64,000 bases of DNA from contig OY720344.1 in the NCBI GenBank assembly GCA_963082975.1, positions 4,389,580 to 4,453,579 on the forward strand, in the 5' to 3' direction. Below, one piece after another: positions 1-14,300 of the stretch. Within the stretch, counting starts at the first letter, position 1. Each line of letters starts with the position of its first letter. Both the position numbers and the translations under genes were made by a program. The stretch comes from Labia minor (Eukaryota > Arthropoda > Insecta > Dermaptera > Spongiphoridae). The notes beneath the pieces are model-generated. The model made no database searches, was not told where the DNA came from, and was given only the letters and a program-made list of their open reading frames with translations.

Positions 1-80
1 TTTGAAATTGTTTCTGTAGCTGGAAATTAATTTATTTCAAACCGTCGGTCGGTTCGGACCTGGCCACAGGTCAACTTATT
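1..80 (+). mobile_element. HINE-2 (Helentron-like) 3' end, cut by window edge
   Basis: This is the 3' terminus of the repeat seen complete at 16573-17191 and 48169-48813. It shows the subterminal motif CGTCGGTCGGTTCGG, then the terminal hairpin GACCTG-GCCA-CAGGTC and the tail AACTTATT. The body lies before position 1. Confidence 0.7.
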
Positions 81-1215
81 CATTTTGAAATGAAAATCAA
101 GTTATTTTAATTAATTTGTACCATTTTAGGAAACAAATTTTTAATGGGTCATTTTTAGAAAAACAATTGTAATAAATAATTAAATAATTGTAAAATTTTT
201 AAAGATTATAATAATAAATTATATGAATTTGTTAAAGGTTCGAGCGATAGCTCAGTGTTTTAGGTACGATAGTTTATATGCATAAAAGAATAGGAAATAT
301 AATTAACTCTAATTAAAATTAATAGAAATTATTCTATTCTCTACAAAAATAGGATGCAATTTCTATCAAATCCATCATATCTATTATTTGGGTGCCAATT
401 GAATGAATCAAAAGTTAAGTTAGAAAAAAAAAAGCTAAAAAGTAAAAAATGAATTTTTCATGATAAATTGTAGTTGACATGTTGTATTCTTTCTAAACAT
501 TTGATGTGTATAATGATACTAGCATGACATTGATAAATAATTTCTAAAATGATAAATTTCCAATTTCGATTTTTTTTTTCTTATATAGAATGGATGTTGG
601 AGGACATATTATTAGAGAAAATATAAAATGTTGACATTGTCTTTTTTTATTATCTCTCTTTTTCTAAACTTAATATAGTAGTATATATATTAGATATTGT
701 TTCTAATTTGATCAAATATGAATGGTACATTAAGAAAATAATTTAATAGAGAAGCAAGTTAACTTGAATCATCTTATTTGAAACTCATAAGAGAGAGAGA
801 GATGACATATTTCGAATATTATATTTAATCTAACATTATTAATATTTCTTTTTCATGAATTTAATAAAATATTAAAATATCTAGTGTAAACATTATGTAC
901 ATATAATTATATTTATTTAAGATTGTTATTATTAGTATTATACCATTTGTTTATCATTTAAATAATTTTATATTATTTTAAATCAGAATATATATCTTAT
1001 ATATAAATTAGTTAGATTTTAAATAAAATTAAGTAGGCATATGTTTTTGTTATTTATTATATTACACAATGAATTAATCTTTAATAATTTCATAACTTAT
1101 AATTATTGTATTTAAAGATAAAATTATAATTTTTATTATAAAATTGAAATTATAATTATATATTATTAAAAATTAGTATATTAATACCAGGAAACGCGAA
1201 AGTCATTAAGAACAA
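81..1215. other. AT-rich intergenic/intronic stretch, no gene seen
   Basis: Low-complexity AT-rich DNA without open frames, recognisable domains or terminal repeats. A short GA run lies near 790-801. It falls in the inferred long cyclase intron. Confidence 0.5.
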
Positions 1216-1545
1216 AATAAGTTGACCTGTGGGGCCAGGCGCAGAACCGATCGACGGTTTGAAATAAATTAATTTCAAATAATTAATTTAAATGTATCTA
1301 TTAATATAATAAAATACAGATATGGATATAACATAAATATTTTTAATTTTATTTTATTTAGAATATATAAGGAGGAGCTGGCTGTGACGTTTTGAAGGGC
1401 TGGGTGACATCATATAATTTTAAATTAAGAAAAAACTAATAAAGATGATTTTTCTCGAGGATAAAACCAATACAAAGTGCATGATTCGTGGAGATATTTA
1501 AAAAATCTCCTCATGGGAAATTTGGTGTGAAAACAATACCTCCTG
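1216..1545 (-). mobile_element. HINE-2 (Helentron-like), reverse, 5'-truncated
   Basis: Reverse-strand relative of the 1-80 element. It opens with AATAAGTTGACCTG (the hairpin tail) and runs back through the conserved block with ATGATTCGTGGAGATAT to TTTGGTGTGAAAACAATACC. It stops before the microsatellite half of the full copies. The hairpin and subterminal motif carry several substitutions, so it is an older copy than the one at 48169. Confidence 0.65.
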
Positions 1546-1734
1546 GAACCTAAATTCAAATAAATTAGAATTACCGCCCTCCGACTATGCTTATATATTA
1601 ATTAAATTAAGTAATTATAAATGATAGTGTTAGGGAATTATATAATTAATATTGATATTTTTAAGTTATTTTCAATCATAATTTTAAGCCTTTTATTTTA
1701 ATTTAAATAAACTCATAAGTTTGACCATCCCCCT

Positions 1735-2155
1735 CCCTTACCACCCCTAAAGAGTGACATTCCCCCTCTTACATATCATCATATAAAAAGAGGAAGGCAC
1801 CCTCTCAAGCTTCTTGTTGTTTCTGCATGCCTTGTTGACTTTCAGCCCGCCGACGCCTTACTTGGCCAGTTTCGCTCACATTTGGCTCGTACAAATTTAC
1901 AACATGAAAGCGGTGCAATTTGGGATCGTCGACGCTGCTACAGAGACTTCAGCTGCAGGCCCTGAGCTCCAGAGTTAGTTCCTGAGGAGGACCATTTCCG
2001 CCACGTTGGATACGTTGGGGTTCAGTTAATCCGTTGGAAACTCGAAGGGTTTGCAAAGCCAATTGATATCTGGATCAATTGGCAATCAATCTGCAGCAGG
2101 GCAATCATCCAAGACAAGCGAGACGGCGAATTCCCTTTTCCAATCCCAGTGGTCA
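1735..2155. other. Higher-GC island, possible LTR-element leader relic
   Basis: This stretch is clearly less AT-rich than its surroundings. It has a TATA-like ATATAAAAAG at about 1782, followed by a C-rich and CG-containing leader and a short frame from the ATG near 1903. The order (TATA box, leader, short start) resembles the LTR/leader of a retrotransposon, but no second LTR, PBS or gag is visible. It could equally be a promoter or non-coding exon of a flanking gene. Function not assigned. Confidence 0.3.
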
Positions 2156-2302
2156 AAAAACAGATAAGTGCATTTATTCTCCCCTTTGAATTATATTAAA
2201 TGTTAGATTTAAGTTGTTATATATATTTAAGTGATCCTAAATATAATTAATCTATTATTATTATGCTAAATTGATTTAAATTAATATTTAACATTTTATT
2301 AC

Positions 2303-2645
2303 ATTTCTGATTCTGAACACAAATCCATTCAAATTTCATCGATATCTCAATTAATTTCATTGATTTCATAGAAAAAAACGACATTTTTCACTAATATATC
2401 ATCAAAAATGATACTTTTGTAAATACAAATAATAAATTTATAAATTATATATTAATTTCTTCCATTTCTGAATATAATCACGAAACAATTCAAACAAATC
2501 AAAAATGATACTTTTGTAAATACAAATAATAAATTTATAAATTATATATTATTTTCTTCCATTTTTCTGATTCTAAACATAAATCTTTTCAAATTTCAAC
2601 GATATATCAATTATTTTCATAGATTTCATAGAAAAAACGACATGT
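2303..2645. repeat. Imperfect direct duplication, AT-rich
   Basis: A block with ATCAAAAATGATACTTTTG occurs near 2401 and again near 2501. A second block with ATTTCATAGAAAAAA and ACGACAT occurs near 2365 and again near 2625. The interleaved spacing suggests a segmental tandem duplication of about 100 and 260 bp units. No coding content. Confidence 0.6.
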
Positions 2646-2739
2646 TCGATTTTTTATTAATAATTTATTCTATTATATTTTAAAAATTAATTTATAAGAT
2701 CGAATGTTATACATGAGGTAGAAAGGATAATGGGAAAAT

Positions 2740-3880
2740 TTAAAAATTATTAAGCAGGAGAAATTGATAGTATACCTGCAGAATTAATCAAATATGGTGG
2801 AAAACCTTTATTAGAGTGTCTCCACAAATGGTTTCTTTCAATCTGACCTAATGAACAGATCCCATTAGAATTGTGGGAGGCAATTATTATTCAACTTTTT
2901 AAGGAAGAGATAGAACAAACTGCTATAATTACAGAGGACGACATTATATAAAATTCTCTCGAATATTATTTTATTAAAATTACGACCATATGCAGAGGAA
3001 ATATTAGAAGAATATCAATGCGGATTCAAGCCAAATCGATCCACATTAGATCAGATATTAGAACAAAACGCCAATTCAATATTTCTAATCTCCAATTATT
3101 TGGGAAAACAGTTAGAAATTTCAATTTTATTTGAAATTCTGAAAAAATTACTACGTTTGATTCAAATTTGACTTAAAGGTAGAAAAGGAAGTGTAAAAAG
3201 AAGGGATAAATTGTCAGATTCTTTCGAGACTCACTATCACCAATTTTATTTAATTTATGGTAGTACTGGAATATTTGATTAGTCAATTTGGGGAAAAATC
3301 AAATGAAATCCACAATTAAACTAAAAAATAAAAAAGTATCAGGTTACGCAGAAATATAATAGGAGATTCGGCAATTGCAATTAAAGATAGCTTAGAAAAA
3401 TTCATCGATGTAGAAAAAGAGCTGGAGCTTTAAATTAATAGTGGAAATGACAAAATATTTAGTAACAGAGATGAATAGTATTAACACACAGAGTTTTAAC
3501 ATACAAAATGAAGAATTCGAAAATGTAGAAAAATTTAAAAATATTTAGCTATGACTATAATTATGATGGATAATAATATTAAAGCGAGGTTGCAATCGGG
3601 TAACGCATGTTTTCATACAGTAAATGGGCATATCTAAATCAAATTATTTTCAAAGAGGATCAAAATTAAAATATATAAAACAATTATTTTGCCTGTTGAA
3701 TTATTTAGTGTGAGGCATGGTCAATGACCTTAGGGGACGAGAGTAGATTTAGAATATTTCAGAATAGGATTAATTGCAGAATTTATGGGTCAAAGAAAGG
3801 TAAGGTCCTTGGGGAATGGCAGAAACACTTGGAGAAAAGTGGTTGCTGCGGCCAAGAACTTTCGAGTTACGTAGTGCCAC
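2740..3880 (+). pseudogene. RTE-like LINE reverse transcriptase relic
   Basis: Broken + strand frames keep recognisable stretches of a non-LTR reverse transcriptase. Near 2755-2830 a frame reads AGEIDSIPAELIKYGG, the conserved start of the RT domain. Near 3000-3050 a frame gives an IRRISMRIQAKS-type remnant matching EEYQCGFRPNRST when shifted. Near 3720-3880 the C-terminal block TLGDESRFRIFQNRI and a WRKVVAAAKNFRVT-like end appear. Multiple stops and frameshifts make it a dead copy. Other pieces of the same LINE type lie at 6690, 8300, 47585 and 49160. Confidence 0.65.
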
Positions 3881-4341
3881 AGAGATATATATTTATATAT
3901 ATAACTAATTAATTAAATTCCTCTTATAAATTGAAAAGTTGATATCTTTTTTTTTTTGAATATAAATGAATAAATAAATTTAATCATTGAATATTCGTAT
4001 TTAAAATTGATATTTTATTGATTTTTCTAATCTTTTCTCACTCAACTCATAATCTTATATTTATATACATATATAAAATCAGCATTAAGCAAATATAAGA
4101 AAAAAAAAAACAATTTCGGAATAATAATTGAAGCTCAAGTTAAATAAATATCTACTATAAATATTTATCTCAATTACAATTATTTTTTAAATATTATACT
4201 TAAATGCTTTTCTTTCTATAATTATTTATTTAATTTTTTACTAATATATTTATTCATTTGTATAGATCTATTAGTAAAGTACATATAAACATCTGGAATA
4301 TTTTATTTAGATTTCAAAAGAATAAAACGTTGATATTTTAT

Positions 4342-4519
4342 ATGAATATTGCTAATATGAATATTTATCTTATTATTAATTTGCTTTTATTAAATTTATT
4401 ATTTAATTCAAAATCATTTTCGAATGGAGAATTACAAAAATTTCAAATTGAATTTATTAATAAAATGCAAAGTCAATTTTATCATTCAAATAAAATTGGA
4501 TATTTTTCTTTAGAGAAAA
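4342..4519 (+). CDS. IR exon 1 (signal peptide)
   Basis: Encodes residues 1-59 plus one base (phase 1). The first ATG at 4342 is followed by the hydrophobic run IYLIINLLLLNLLF, a classical signal peptide; a second in-frame ATG lies at 4357. The donor is A|GTAAGA at 4520. The reading frame stays open upstream to 4258 but has no ATG there. Confidence 0.75.
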
Positions 4520-7500
4520 GTAAGAAAAATATAAATATATATTTATATATTCTTTATTGAAATTCGATGAAGGAACCGAAAAACTTTAATTTTTAAAATT
4601 CATATTTTTCTATTTTTTTTTATCATTTGATTTAATTCATAACTCATCAACCAATATCGTTGATTGCATCTTGTATTAAATAGTAGGACCTTTTCTCAAT
4701 TCACTCAATTGACTTTCATATAATTTCTTGTAAACCTTCTTTCTTTTTATTTTCTTATTGTTTTACGAGTGTTTTTCAATATGTAAACAGACAAAAACGC
4801 TTTATTTTATTCTAACAGAATTCATGCTATTTTTCAACATAAACTCCCCCTACCCCTACCCCCCTCACACACACACACACACACAGTTATGCACTTGCCC
4901 CACCTTTCTTACAGTTTCCTAATTCCATTGGCGAAGAATTCTTTCAATTTACTCCGAAGCCACTTTTGTATCGCTTCCTTAACTTCCTCATTGTTAGCAA
5001 TTTTTTTTCAACGTGGGGCGTTTTTGAGTGATCCGAACAGGTAAAAGTCAGATGGGATGAGGTCGAGACTGTAGGCCGGATCAGGTAAGACCTTCCAACC
5101 CAATTTTTGAAGCTTATAGTGGGTCAGCTGGGTTCTATGTTATCATACTTGTACTGATGAATGACTCCTTTTGACAAGAGTCCATGCCTTTTGCTCCTGA
5201 TAGCTGCTGGTCTAACCTTGTGTTCTAGCATCTCCGAGTAGTATTGGCTATTGATTGTAAAACCAAGTGGAATTTTTTCCATTATAGATCGTTGATAAAA
5301 GTTGTATGAACCATGTGAATTTTTACAAGTGGGTTGATCTGTTTAAAAGTGGCCGAACAACGATAGGTGATGATTGATGAACGTGTGAACGTCCATCTTT
5401 TAAGGACTCATAGAGTCTAGTCTATTTCAAGAAAGTCCGAAAAATGGTTAACACGTAAACAGTGTTTGAAGCATGAATGGAGAGACTCTAAATGGAAGAT
5501 CTGAATAGAACTGATTAGAGACAGCAATCATTTATTTACTCTCTTCTCTCTCACAGTTGATCAACAAATGTTATTTTTGATAAAGTTTGTTATCAATATC
5601 TTTCTTTATTTACGAGGGCTGTTCAAAAACAGACCGAACTTGAGTGATAAAATATTTATTACAATACTTACAATTGTACAAATGCTTGTCTCCTTCAAAG
5701 TACACCCCGTTGCTTGCTATGCACCGTTCCCAGCGTTTTTTCCAGTGTTCAAATGCTTCTTTGGAACTCGTTTTGTGTGATGTTGTTTAGCTGTGCCAGC
5801 GATTTCTCTTGAATTTCTGGTACACCTTGAAAACGGTGACCTTTTAAGGTGGATTTTAGTTTTGGAAATAGGAAGAAATCCACTGGGGCCAGATCTGGGA
5901 AGTATGGAGTATGTGGAAGAACAGCTATTCCGTTTTTAGCCAAAAATTGAAACGCGTGTACCTCTCATAGCATTCTGTACGGCTCATACAGTCATCCTTA
6001 TGGGCTTTCTAAAGCAATGCCCAGGTTTCAAAAAAGATTTCCCGATGTTAAAACAAAATTTAATGTTACAACGTTGCTCTTCAAAGTCCTTCATTTTCAC
6101 TTTTTCGCAGAACGTTGGCTGTACGAGTTCACTAAATTTGTTCTCACTGACAACTAATCGATCGCTATGATGCGCGCGACTTCAAACTATAACGCGTTTC
6201 GTAGTATTTTAAAAAGTTCGGTCTTTTTTTGAACAGCCCTCGTACAAAGAGACATGGAAGAATAAACAGAGATGCTAAGTGTGTCTTTCTATTAAACAAT
6301 CATTAATTTTTTCCTTTGTTTTTTTAGATTTATCGACAGAAAAGAAAATGATCGATTTTTTAAAAGTTGCTAAACAATATTATAAATATTATATTAATTA
6401 TATAACATCATCTATCAAATTATTTAATGATATTAAAAAGAATTATGAAAGTATACATCCAAAATATTTTTATATCATAAATATCTTAAATAACAATCTT
6501 ATCTATGATTATCTTCAGATGGTAAAATGCTAAGTATAAACTTATTTTGATTTTTAATTTTTAATGTTTACTTGACATAGGTTTACTTTGTTAAAAAAAA
6601 TATCTATTTACAATCTTACTAGATAAAATTTAATTAAAATATTTGTAATCTTAAGGGAAGTTTAGTGCGAGGGTCTATAGGATTGAAGAGTTTGCATCAT
6701 CTATCAAGGTTTATTCGTGTCGAGTACAAATTTTCAGAGAAAAAACATTCATAAAGGAAGATGGGTGTCTCCAGACGGAAGAACATTGGATTACTGATTT
6801 AAAAACTGCCAGAAGGGCAGATGGTGATAGTGATCATTTCCTGGTAAGAAGCCATTTGAAAACATATATCAAATGGCACAAAAAAAAAAATAAGGGAGAT
6901 GCCATTAAAAAATTCGACATGAATAGACTGAAGGAGGAAAGATGGAGATCGGCATATTCTCGGCAGTTGAGGAGTAAAAAGAATCGGAAAAAGACCCATA
7001 AAGAGGAAAGAAAAGTGGACACTTATTTTACCATTTATACAAAGCGTTAAGACTGAAACGAGTAGGATTTTATCATTAGAAACACCTGTGCAAAGCACAT
7101 AATTGAATACAGATGGGACTCTCTGAAACAACATCTTTTGGAGAATTGGGAAAAATTACATTTATCCATGTCAGATGTGAAACAGACCAAAAGACTAACC
7201 AAGATTTCTATTTAAACTTATTGAATCATTATCAATAATCAGGAAAAAGGAATGATAATATAGAAATCAATCAATTCAATTTTGCCATGAAAAAATAATG
7301 TTAAAATAATTAATACGTTAATATGTTTTATTAAAAAAAAAAAATATGCTAGTACAAAATTAAACTTGGATAGCTACCAAATAACAGATATAAAACCTAA
7401 ATAGATTTTATCCTTACTCCGCACTAAATTTAATGAATTATTTTTTTTATTAAGAGAATTTTTATTAAAAGACCACATTATTTGTATAAAATTATTTATT

Positions 7501-10500
7501 AAATTAAAATAATTGTACAATTATTTTAATTTAATAAATAATTTTATACAAATAATGTGGTCTTTTAATAAAAATTCTCTTAATAATTATCAAAATAACC
7601 ACAAAAGCTTTAATAAATACATTTATGAGAAATATAACCTAATTATTTTTTTTATCTGATAACAACCAACATCATCTTTCGCAGTAAAGATATGTAAAAC
7701 ACATTTTATTTCATTTACTAAACTTTTAAATAAAAATAATGGATATTTAAATATTTATGTTTTTGTTACCTATATAATTATATTTTAATATTTAGGTATG
7801 TAAAAAAAAAAAAAATTCGAAACGCTGGAATAATGAATAGAATTGTAGAAAGTATCAATTTGGCGAGATAGTAATTAATGGCATGGTTATTGAATCAATT
7901 TACAATTTGCAGATTTGCATATTTTCATAATGGTGGTTTCAATTAAAAAAAAAAACCCAGCTACTTCAAATGTTTAACGAATTGAAAATAAATCATCATA
8001 TTAAGAAAAGATTAATAATTATATCTAATAACAACGAGCAGGATTCAATCTTAACGAAATAATTAATTCCGGTCAAATGTTATGCATCAAAAATAGACTA
8101 AAAAAAGAAGAATGGCTTTTGTTTAGAGAAACATCTGGAAATTAACGTTTATCATAAAAATAACAAATGATGAAATTAAGAAACATTCCAAAATTAGAGT
8201 TTTCGTCAAATGTGTAATATCGACATTGACCTTTTGGATCTCAAACATGGCCTCTAACATCAAAATTAGAAGTAAAAAAATTACAGACTATATATATATA
8301 TCCAAAGGGCAATGATATGAAGTATTTTAAAGATATAAAATTGACAATATTCTGAATACTATTAGAATGCTCAAATGGAATTGGGAAGATAAACGAAACT
8401 TGATACCCACCACGAAAGAAGAAGAGAGGTCAGTCGACATTAGGAATTGCATGATCTCTATGCATCTCCAGACATAATTAAGATCATCAAAGATGGAATT
8501 AAGAAATGCAGGCGGAAACATTTATTTAGGGAAGGAAGGGGGAGTGGGGAGTGGGGGGAACAGAGTAGTTGAATGGGGCAGCTCAGGATAGGGATATTTG
8601 TGGTGAAATGTGGTTGCTAGGGCCAAAAACTTTCGAATTTTTTCGAGTCACAAAAATAGAATAAAAATAATTTCTGTAACCAACTAAAAAAAATAAATCT
8701 CAACAAATTTGTAACTTTACAATCTCAATAATTTAAATAATATACAAATTCTGAATTTAATTTTGTCTTCATTAATAAAAATTGAATTTATTGAATTACG
8801 TGATTAATTAATTGATCGTCAAAAACAAAATGAATTGAATAAGCAATGTTTTTTATCTTAAAACAAATCCATATTAAATAAAATTTGCTAACTTTATACA
8901 TTTAATAAAATTAAAACAATTATTCAGAATGTTCATCTCTATATAATAATATCATCTGTCAAAATTTATGTTGACAAAGCAGTCGGTTTAAATGTGAAGT
9001 TAAAAAAAAAATAACGAAATTACATTCTGAACAACCTAATACATATTTCGACATCTCTTTTTAGTATATAATCCTTTTTTTCTCTAATATATAGATTTCA
9101 ACACTTTGTAATCAATTACGACGACGAGTTATTTTACTTGTCTACATAAATAAAAAAAATAATTTAAATGATTATTTAAAAAAAAAGATATTTATTGAAT
9201 ATCATTGTGAAGTGTTTTTTTGTAATACAAAAATGAATGATAATAATAAAATATTAATCAATGAAATTTATCAAATTAATAGAAATCAAACAAATGTTGT
9301 TGATGTTGATAGTAATAAAATAATATTATCGATCAAAAAATATTTTGGTGAATTTCAACAAAATAATGGAAAAACAATTTACATAAATGATAAATCATTT
9401 TATAAAAGAAGAAATAATTTATATGGAATTAAAATAGCAGCATTAAATGCATTGGTATGTAACTTATTAATATTGTGAATTATTTATTTATTTTTTTAAT
9501 TTTTTTATTTATTTTTTATTTATTTTATTTCCCCCTTTCTTTTGCATAGATCACTAAAATTTCTTTCTCCATATCTCCATATATCTATCTTAAACAATAA
9601 AAGTAGCCATAGTACCCATTCATTTAACAATCTTATTTTTAAATAGAGGTAGGTTTCAGTATAAAGCTTTTGAATTTTAATTTATTAAAAAAAAACAACA
9701 TAATTTTGGTTTTTATTAACATTAACGAGAAATGATTAATTGATTGTTTTTAATTTAATTTTATAAATAATTTAAATAAATATATAAGAAAAAAAATCTT
9801 TAATATCGCGAACTTAATTATAAAAAAAAACCTCCAACTTTTGTACATCCCACGCAAGGACAACGTCTATCAAGTCGGTTATATAAATTCGGTATCCTAT
9901 AATCAGTAGAACGAGTCCTATCAACCTTTACCTTGATTTTCTTGATCGGAGGCGCTACTTTTTATCAGGTAGCTTTCCAATTTCGATCCCGGAGGCGGGG
10001 TTGACTCCCTCCCATAGAGAAATGCCCTTGCCAGGCCCGGGACTTGAGAATGTGAACCAGTTACGCTGCCACCCACCCTGTGGCGCCTAAAAATTTTTTG
10101 TATAATAATATTAATTTATATTAATTAAATTTCTACCTTATAGTAGATTATTTATTTATTTTTTAGGCTATACAATAGAATAAATAGTGATGTAGATAAT
10201 ATCTAATTTTACGCAGATTTTGTGCAAAACTTTAAGGTAAATTGAATGATAAGCGTAATTCATATTTGAATTTAATTACCTAAGTTGCATGTCAATTATG
10301 TTTATAAATGTTAGAAGAAATTATAAAAAAAAACATCTTGCAAATTTAATTTAATTATCAGTTAAAAGTGTTCATTGAGTTATAAATTTTCAAGAATTCA
10401 TTAAAATTTTTGAATAATTTTTATTTTATCTCATCTCTCATTTTTCAACGCTCCTTTATTTAATATTGTAGGTATGCTATCTTCTTTTGTTTTTAAATAA

Positions 10501-11357
10501 TATTTCTTTTAATTTTCAATAACTTTATAATTAAAGGTGTTCTATTGTTTTCACAGCTTATTGATGTAAATCCTTTTTCTTTTCTTTAAATATTCTCTAT
10601 GTTTTGAACAAATACAATTAAAAACAACAACAACAACAAGAGAGCATTGATATATAAATATATTATAAATATATATATAAATATTTCTTTTTATTTTCAT
10701 AATACTTATATCCATATATATATTTATATTAATAGTTAATATTAGAGATTTGTTAAAATCTATTCATTTCTAAGATGCTAGATAAATTTATTTTTTAAAT
10801 TAATTATTTATTATGTTAATTTTCCATTTAACCGCCATATTATTAGACTAATAGATGACTATATGAAATTTTTATTTTCTCAATATTAAAATTTATATAT
10901 GGTTATTGTAAAAAACAAAAAAAAAATGCCTTATTTGAAATTTTTTATTCATATTTATAATTAATTAAATATAAATTAACCTAAATATTTGTAAAACTTT
11001 TAATAGATTTTATTGTTTTATTGCACATTAGTTAATACCATTAACAAATATAAATCGAATTAAAAAACAAAATATTTATGCTGATATTTTTGATATTTTA
11101 AAAGAAGAATGCAATTTCAGGTATTAAAAAAAAAAAATTATTCTATTTTATTACAATTATTAGAAATTGTTTAATTTTTAAGTATGAAATTATCATAAAT
11201 TTTTCTTTTATTTAGATTGTCTCTAACTTTTGTGAACGCTTTTGATTGGGAAATATTGATTAAAGAGAGAGTAGCATCTATAATGGTTCCATTGACATTT
11301 CTCAAACATCGATTAAATCATATGAAATTTTTTATGCCAATCAAATATAGCAAGTAA

Positions 11358-11395
<38 letters not shown>

Positions 11396-14300
11396 CGTAA
11401 ATCTTTTAAACTTTCAACAAAATACTATTTATCAATCAGGGGGTACACAGGGGAGATAACATTTTTTCAAAGTGCAAAGAATATAAATATAAAAATATTA
11501 CGATATTTACGAGGGTGGGGTGAAAAGTTTCCGGCCTGACCAAGAAAAACGATGTTTATAATTTTTTTTTTTTTATTTATTTTTCAACATTCAAGATAGC
11601 TGAGTCCTGTATGATGTAGGCTGAACATGTGCGAAATATTTTGCACAACCACTTGAACATGGAAGCTGTGTGTAAGGTGGGTGCCGCGTTTGCTAACGTT
11701 AGACGAAAAACTGCTTCGAAAAACCATTTCTACCGACAATTTGGCGCTGTAGGCGTAATCCAAACGAATTTTTGTGTCGATTCATAAGTGTTGATGGTAC
11801 TTAAATTAAATTTTATTAATTAAAAAAATTAATTAACTAAATTAGAACATCTTTATGAGAAATGTATCAGTGTTGATGGAGGCTTTAGTCGTGTTCAGCG
11901 TCTGTAGAACTGATATCGCCATCTATGATTGAAATAGTGAACTATTCCATATTCCGCATATAAAAGTTTAGTTAATTAATTACCACTAATAGATAAATAA
12001 TTCAGTGGATTTTTCAATTGATTCGTGTATTATTAGCAGGAGCAAGCGCGTATGCAAAATTTCAAGTTGATTGAATGACGGGAAGTTGTTGAAATATCGA
12101 TTATAAAATGCCGCGGACAAACAACGGACGGACAACCTGACAGTGTGAGTTAAGTAAAGTGTATTAAAAAAATAATAATCCAAATAATAAATTAGAATCT
12201 TTTGTTAAATATTTAATTCTAAAAAAATATAGATTCCTTTTTTTAAATTTTTAAAACAATTAATTTAATTATTTTTTTTTAAATTCATATTCTTTTAATT
12301 CAGTTAACATATTTATCAATTTTATATAACTCATACTATAACAGGGATGGCGAACTTATGGCACGTATGACAATTTTTACTTCCGTTAATTTCATTGCGT
12401 TTTTTTTCGTACAAATAGCATTGTTCAGAATTTAAATTTTTTGAAAATCTTCACTTTTCATGACCTGGAGAGAGTGATCTGATTTTTCATGTCTGTCATT
12501 CTATCTGTCTGTTTGTCCGTTGGGCCCATTACAATGAAATATTACCAGAAAATTCTTGTATGCTCTAATTTTAATGTCCGCTGTACATTTTATGAATATT
12601 TATTAAAAAAAAAAAATTTATTTTTTTATATATCATGCTTAATAATAAAACTTTACTTTAGAGACGGTTGGAGAATAGTAGTGCCAGAATCGTAATTTGA
12701 CTGGTCCACGGTATTAGATATTAATTTTATTCTTTAGCAGTGGTGTATTGGGAGGGGAACGCAGGGGAACGACGTTCCCTTACCTTTTTTCAGAACCGGA
12801 ACACGTTTTAGTACATTTTCATGTCCCGACAACTCCCACTTAAGTCTACTGTTATAATCTCTTTTTTTGTGTTCGTAAATATTTTGTATAGTAAGAATAA
12901 GAAAAAATAAAAACTTATATGGAAAAAATAGTTTACTGAAAATAGCGCTTTTTTTTTGGCTTCCACTATGCGTTTCCTTACTTCTTATTTTAACATCTCT
13001 GTCATCTATAAAATAACTTTGGTCAATATCAATGAAAGCCACTTGACTTGCATTTCTATATTCCAAACATAATTTCTCGAAATAATTTTTACAAGAATTT
13101 GGTGGAAATGACATTGATTTGATCTTAATAATTTCTCAAATTTTGGAATATCAACATGAAACAAGAAGGATTTCTTTTAAAAATGTCGAAATGTGAATTT
13201 ACATAAAATTCATTTAAATATTGGAAATAATATAATGAGTCCACACCACTATAATCTAGAAAATCAATTTAAGTATTTCCATACAATAAAAATAAAAAAT
13301 AAAAAATAAACAATTTTTAGGAAATACTTATTTTTACCACAAATAATCATTTTATTTATTTTTTTTTTTTTGGTTTTAAAGTTTAATATTTAAAATTATA
13401 ACACTTTTATAGAGGATAGTTAGAAGATATATATAAAAATATTCGATTATATATTAAACCCTAAAAATGGGTACAGTAAGGGGAGAAAAAAAATCATGAC
13501 AATTTTGTGGCATGTTAGTTTCTTCAATAAGATTTTTTTTATAATTTTGTGGTATATGGCATATCATCCCTGTTTAGTTAAAACCTAAAGTTTAATTTCT
13601 TTAGAAAATTACTAACAATTTAATAAAACAAGAAACGATGAGATGTTCAAATTTAAATAGTATAGTAGAAAATTTTAAAAAAAACGAGATGATAAATAAT
13701 AATAATAATAACCCTGTCACATGATCTCTAATTAATTAGTTTAATTTAAAGGTTTAAAATTATATTATTATACGATTATTATACTGATTTCATCATATAA
13801 TTATATCATATTGAATTTAATATCATATTTAACAAAAAATGAATTTGAAAAATAATGGAAAATAATTGAAAATTTATTAATTATTTTTAATGATTATATT
13901 AGGTTAATTAATTACAATTGATTGTAATTTAATGATTTATTGATCAATTAACCGATTATTTTTCACAAAATTCATCTAATTATAATAGATTATAATATAA
14001 TAATAGATAATAAGTTAATGTCAATTTCAATTTACATTGTAAAATAAAATATGTACTAGTTATAATAAATAATAGTTTTTAATTATTTTTTACAATCTTA
14101 ATTCTCATTCTTATTTTACAGAGTTGTACTTTTTATAAAACATCCTGGTTATAATTCATTTGATTTTCATCAATATATGAAAACATTTACATTGTCTACT
14201 TGGTTAACAGTTTTAAGTTTATTTTTCATTAGTAGCATTATTTTCCAAATTATTATTAGAATAAATTCTAATTCAAAAAATGAAGAAGAAATAAATGAAT

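Noticed and set aside
9212..9478. ORF beginning at a GTG codon
   Set aside because: The frame is open upstream to an acceptor at 9094 and closes at a donor after 9454, so it is an internal IR exon and not a separate small gene.
12734..13114. 126-residue minus-strand ORF as a host gene
   Set aside because: It lies between hAT-like ends, begins and ends inside repeat sequence and shows no recognised domain; left as part of the element.
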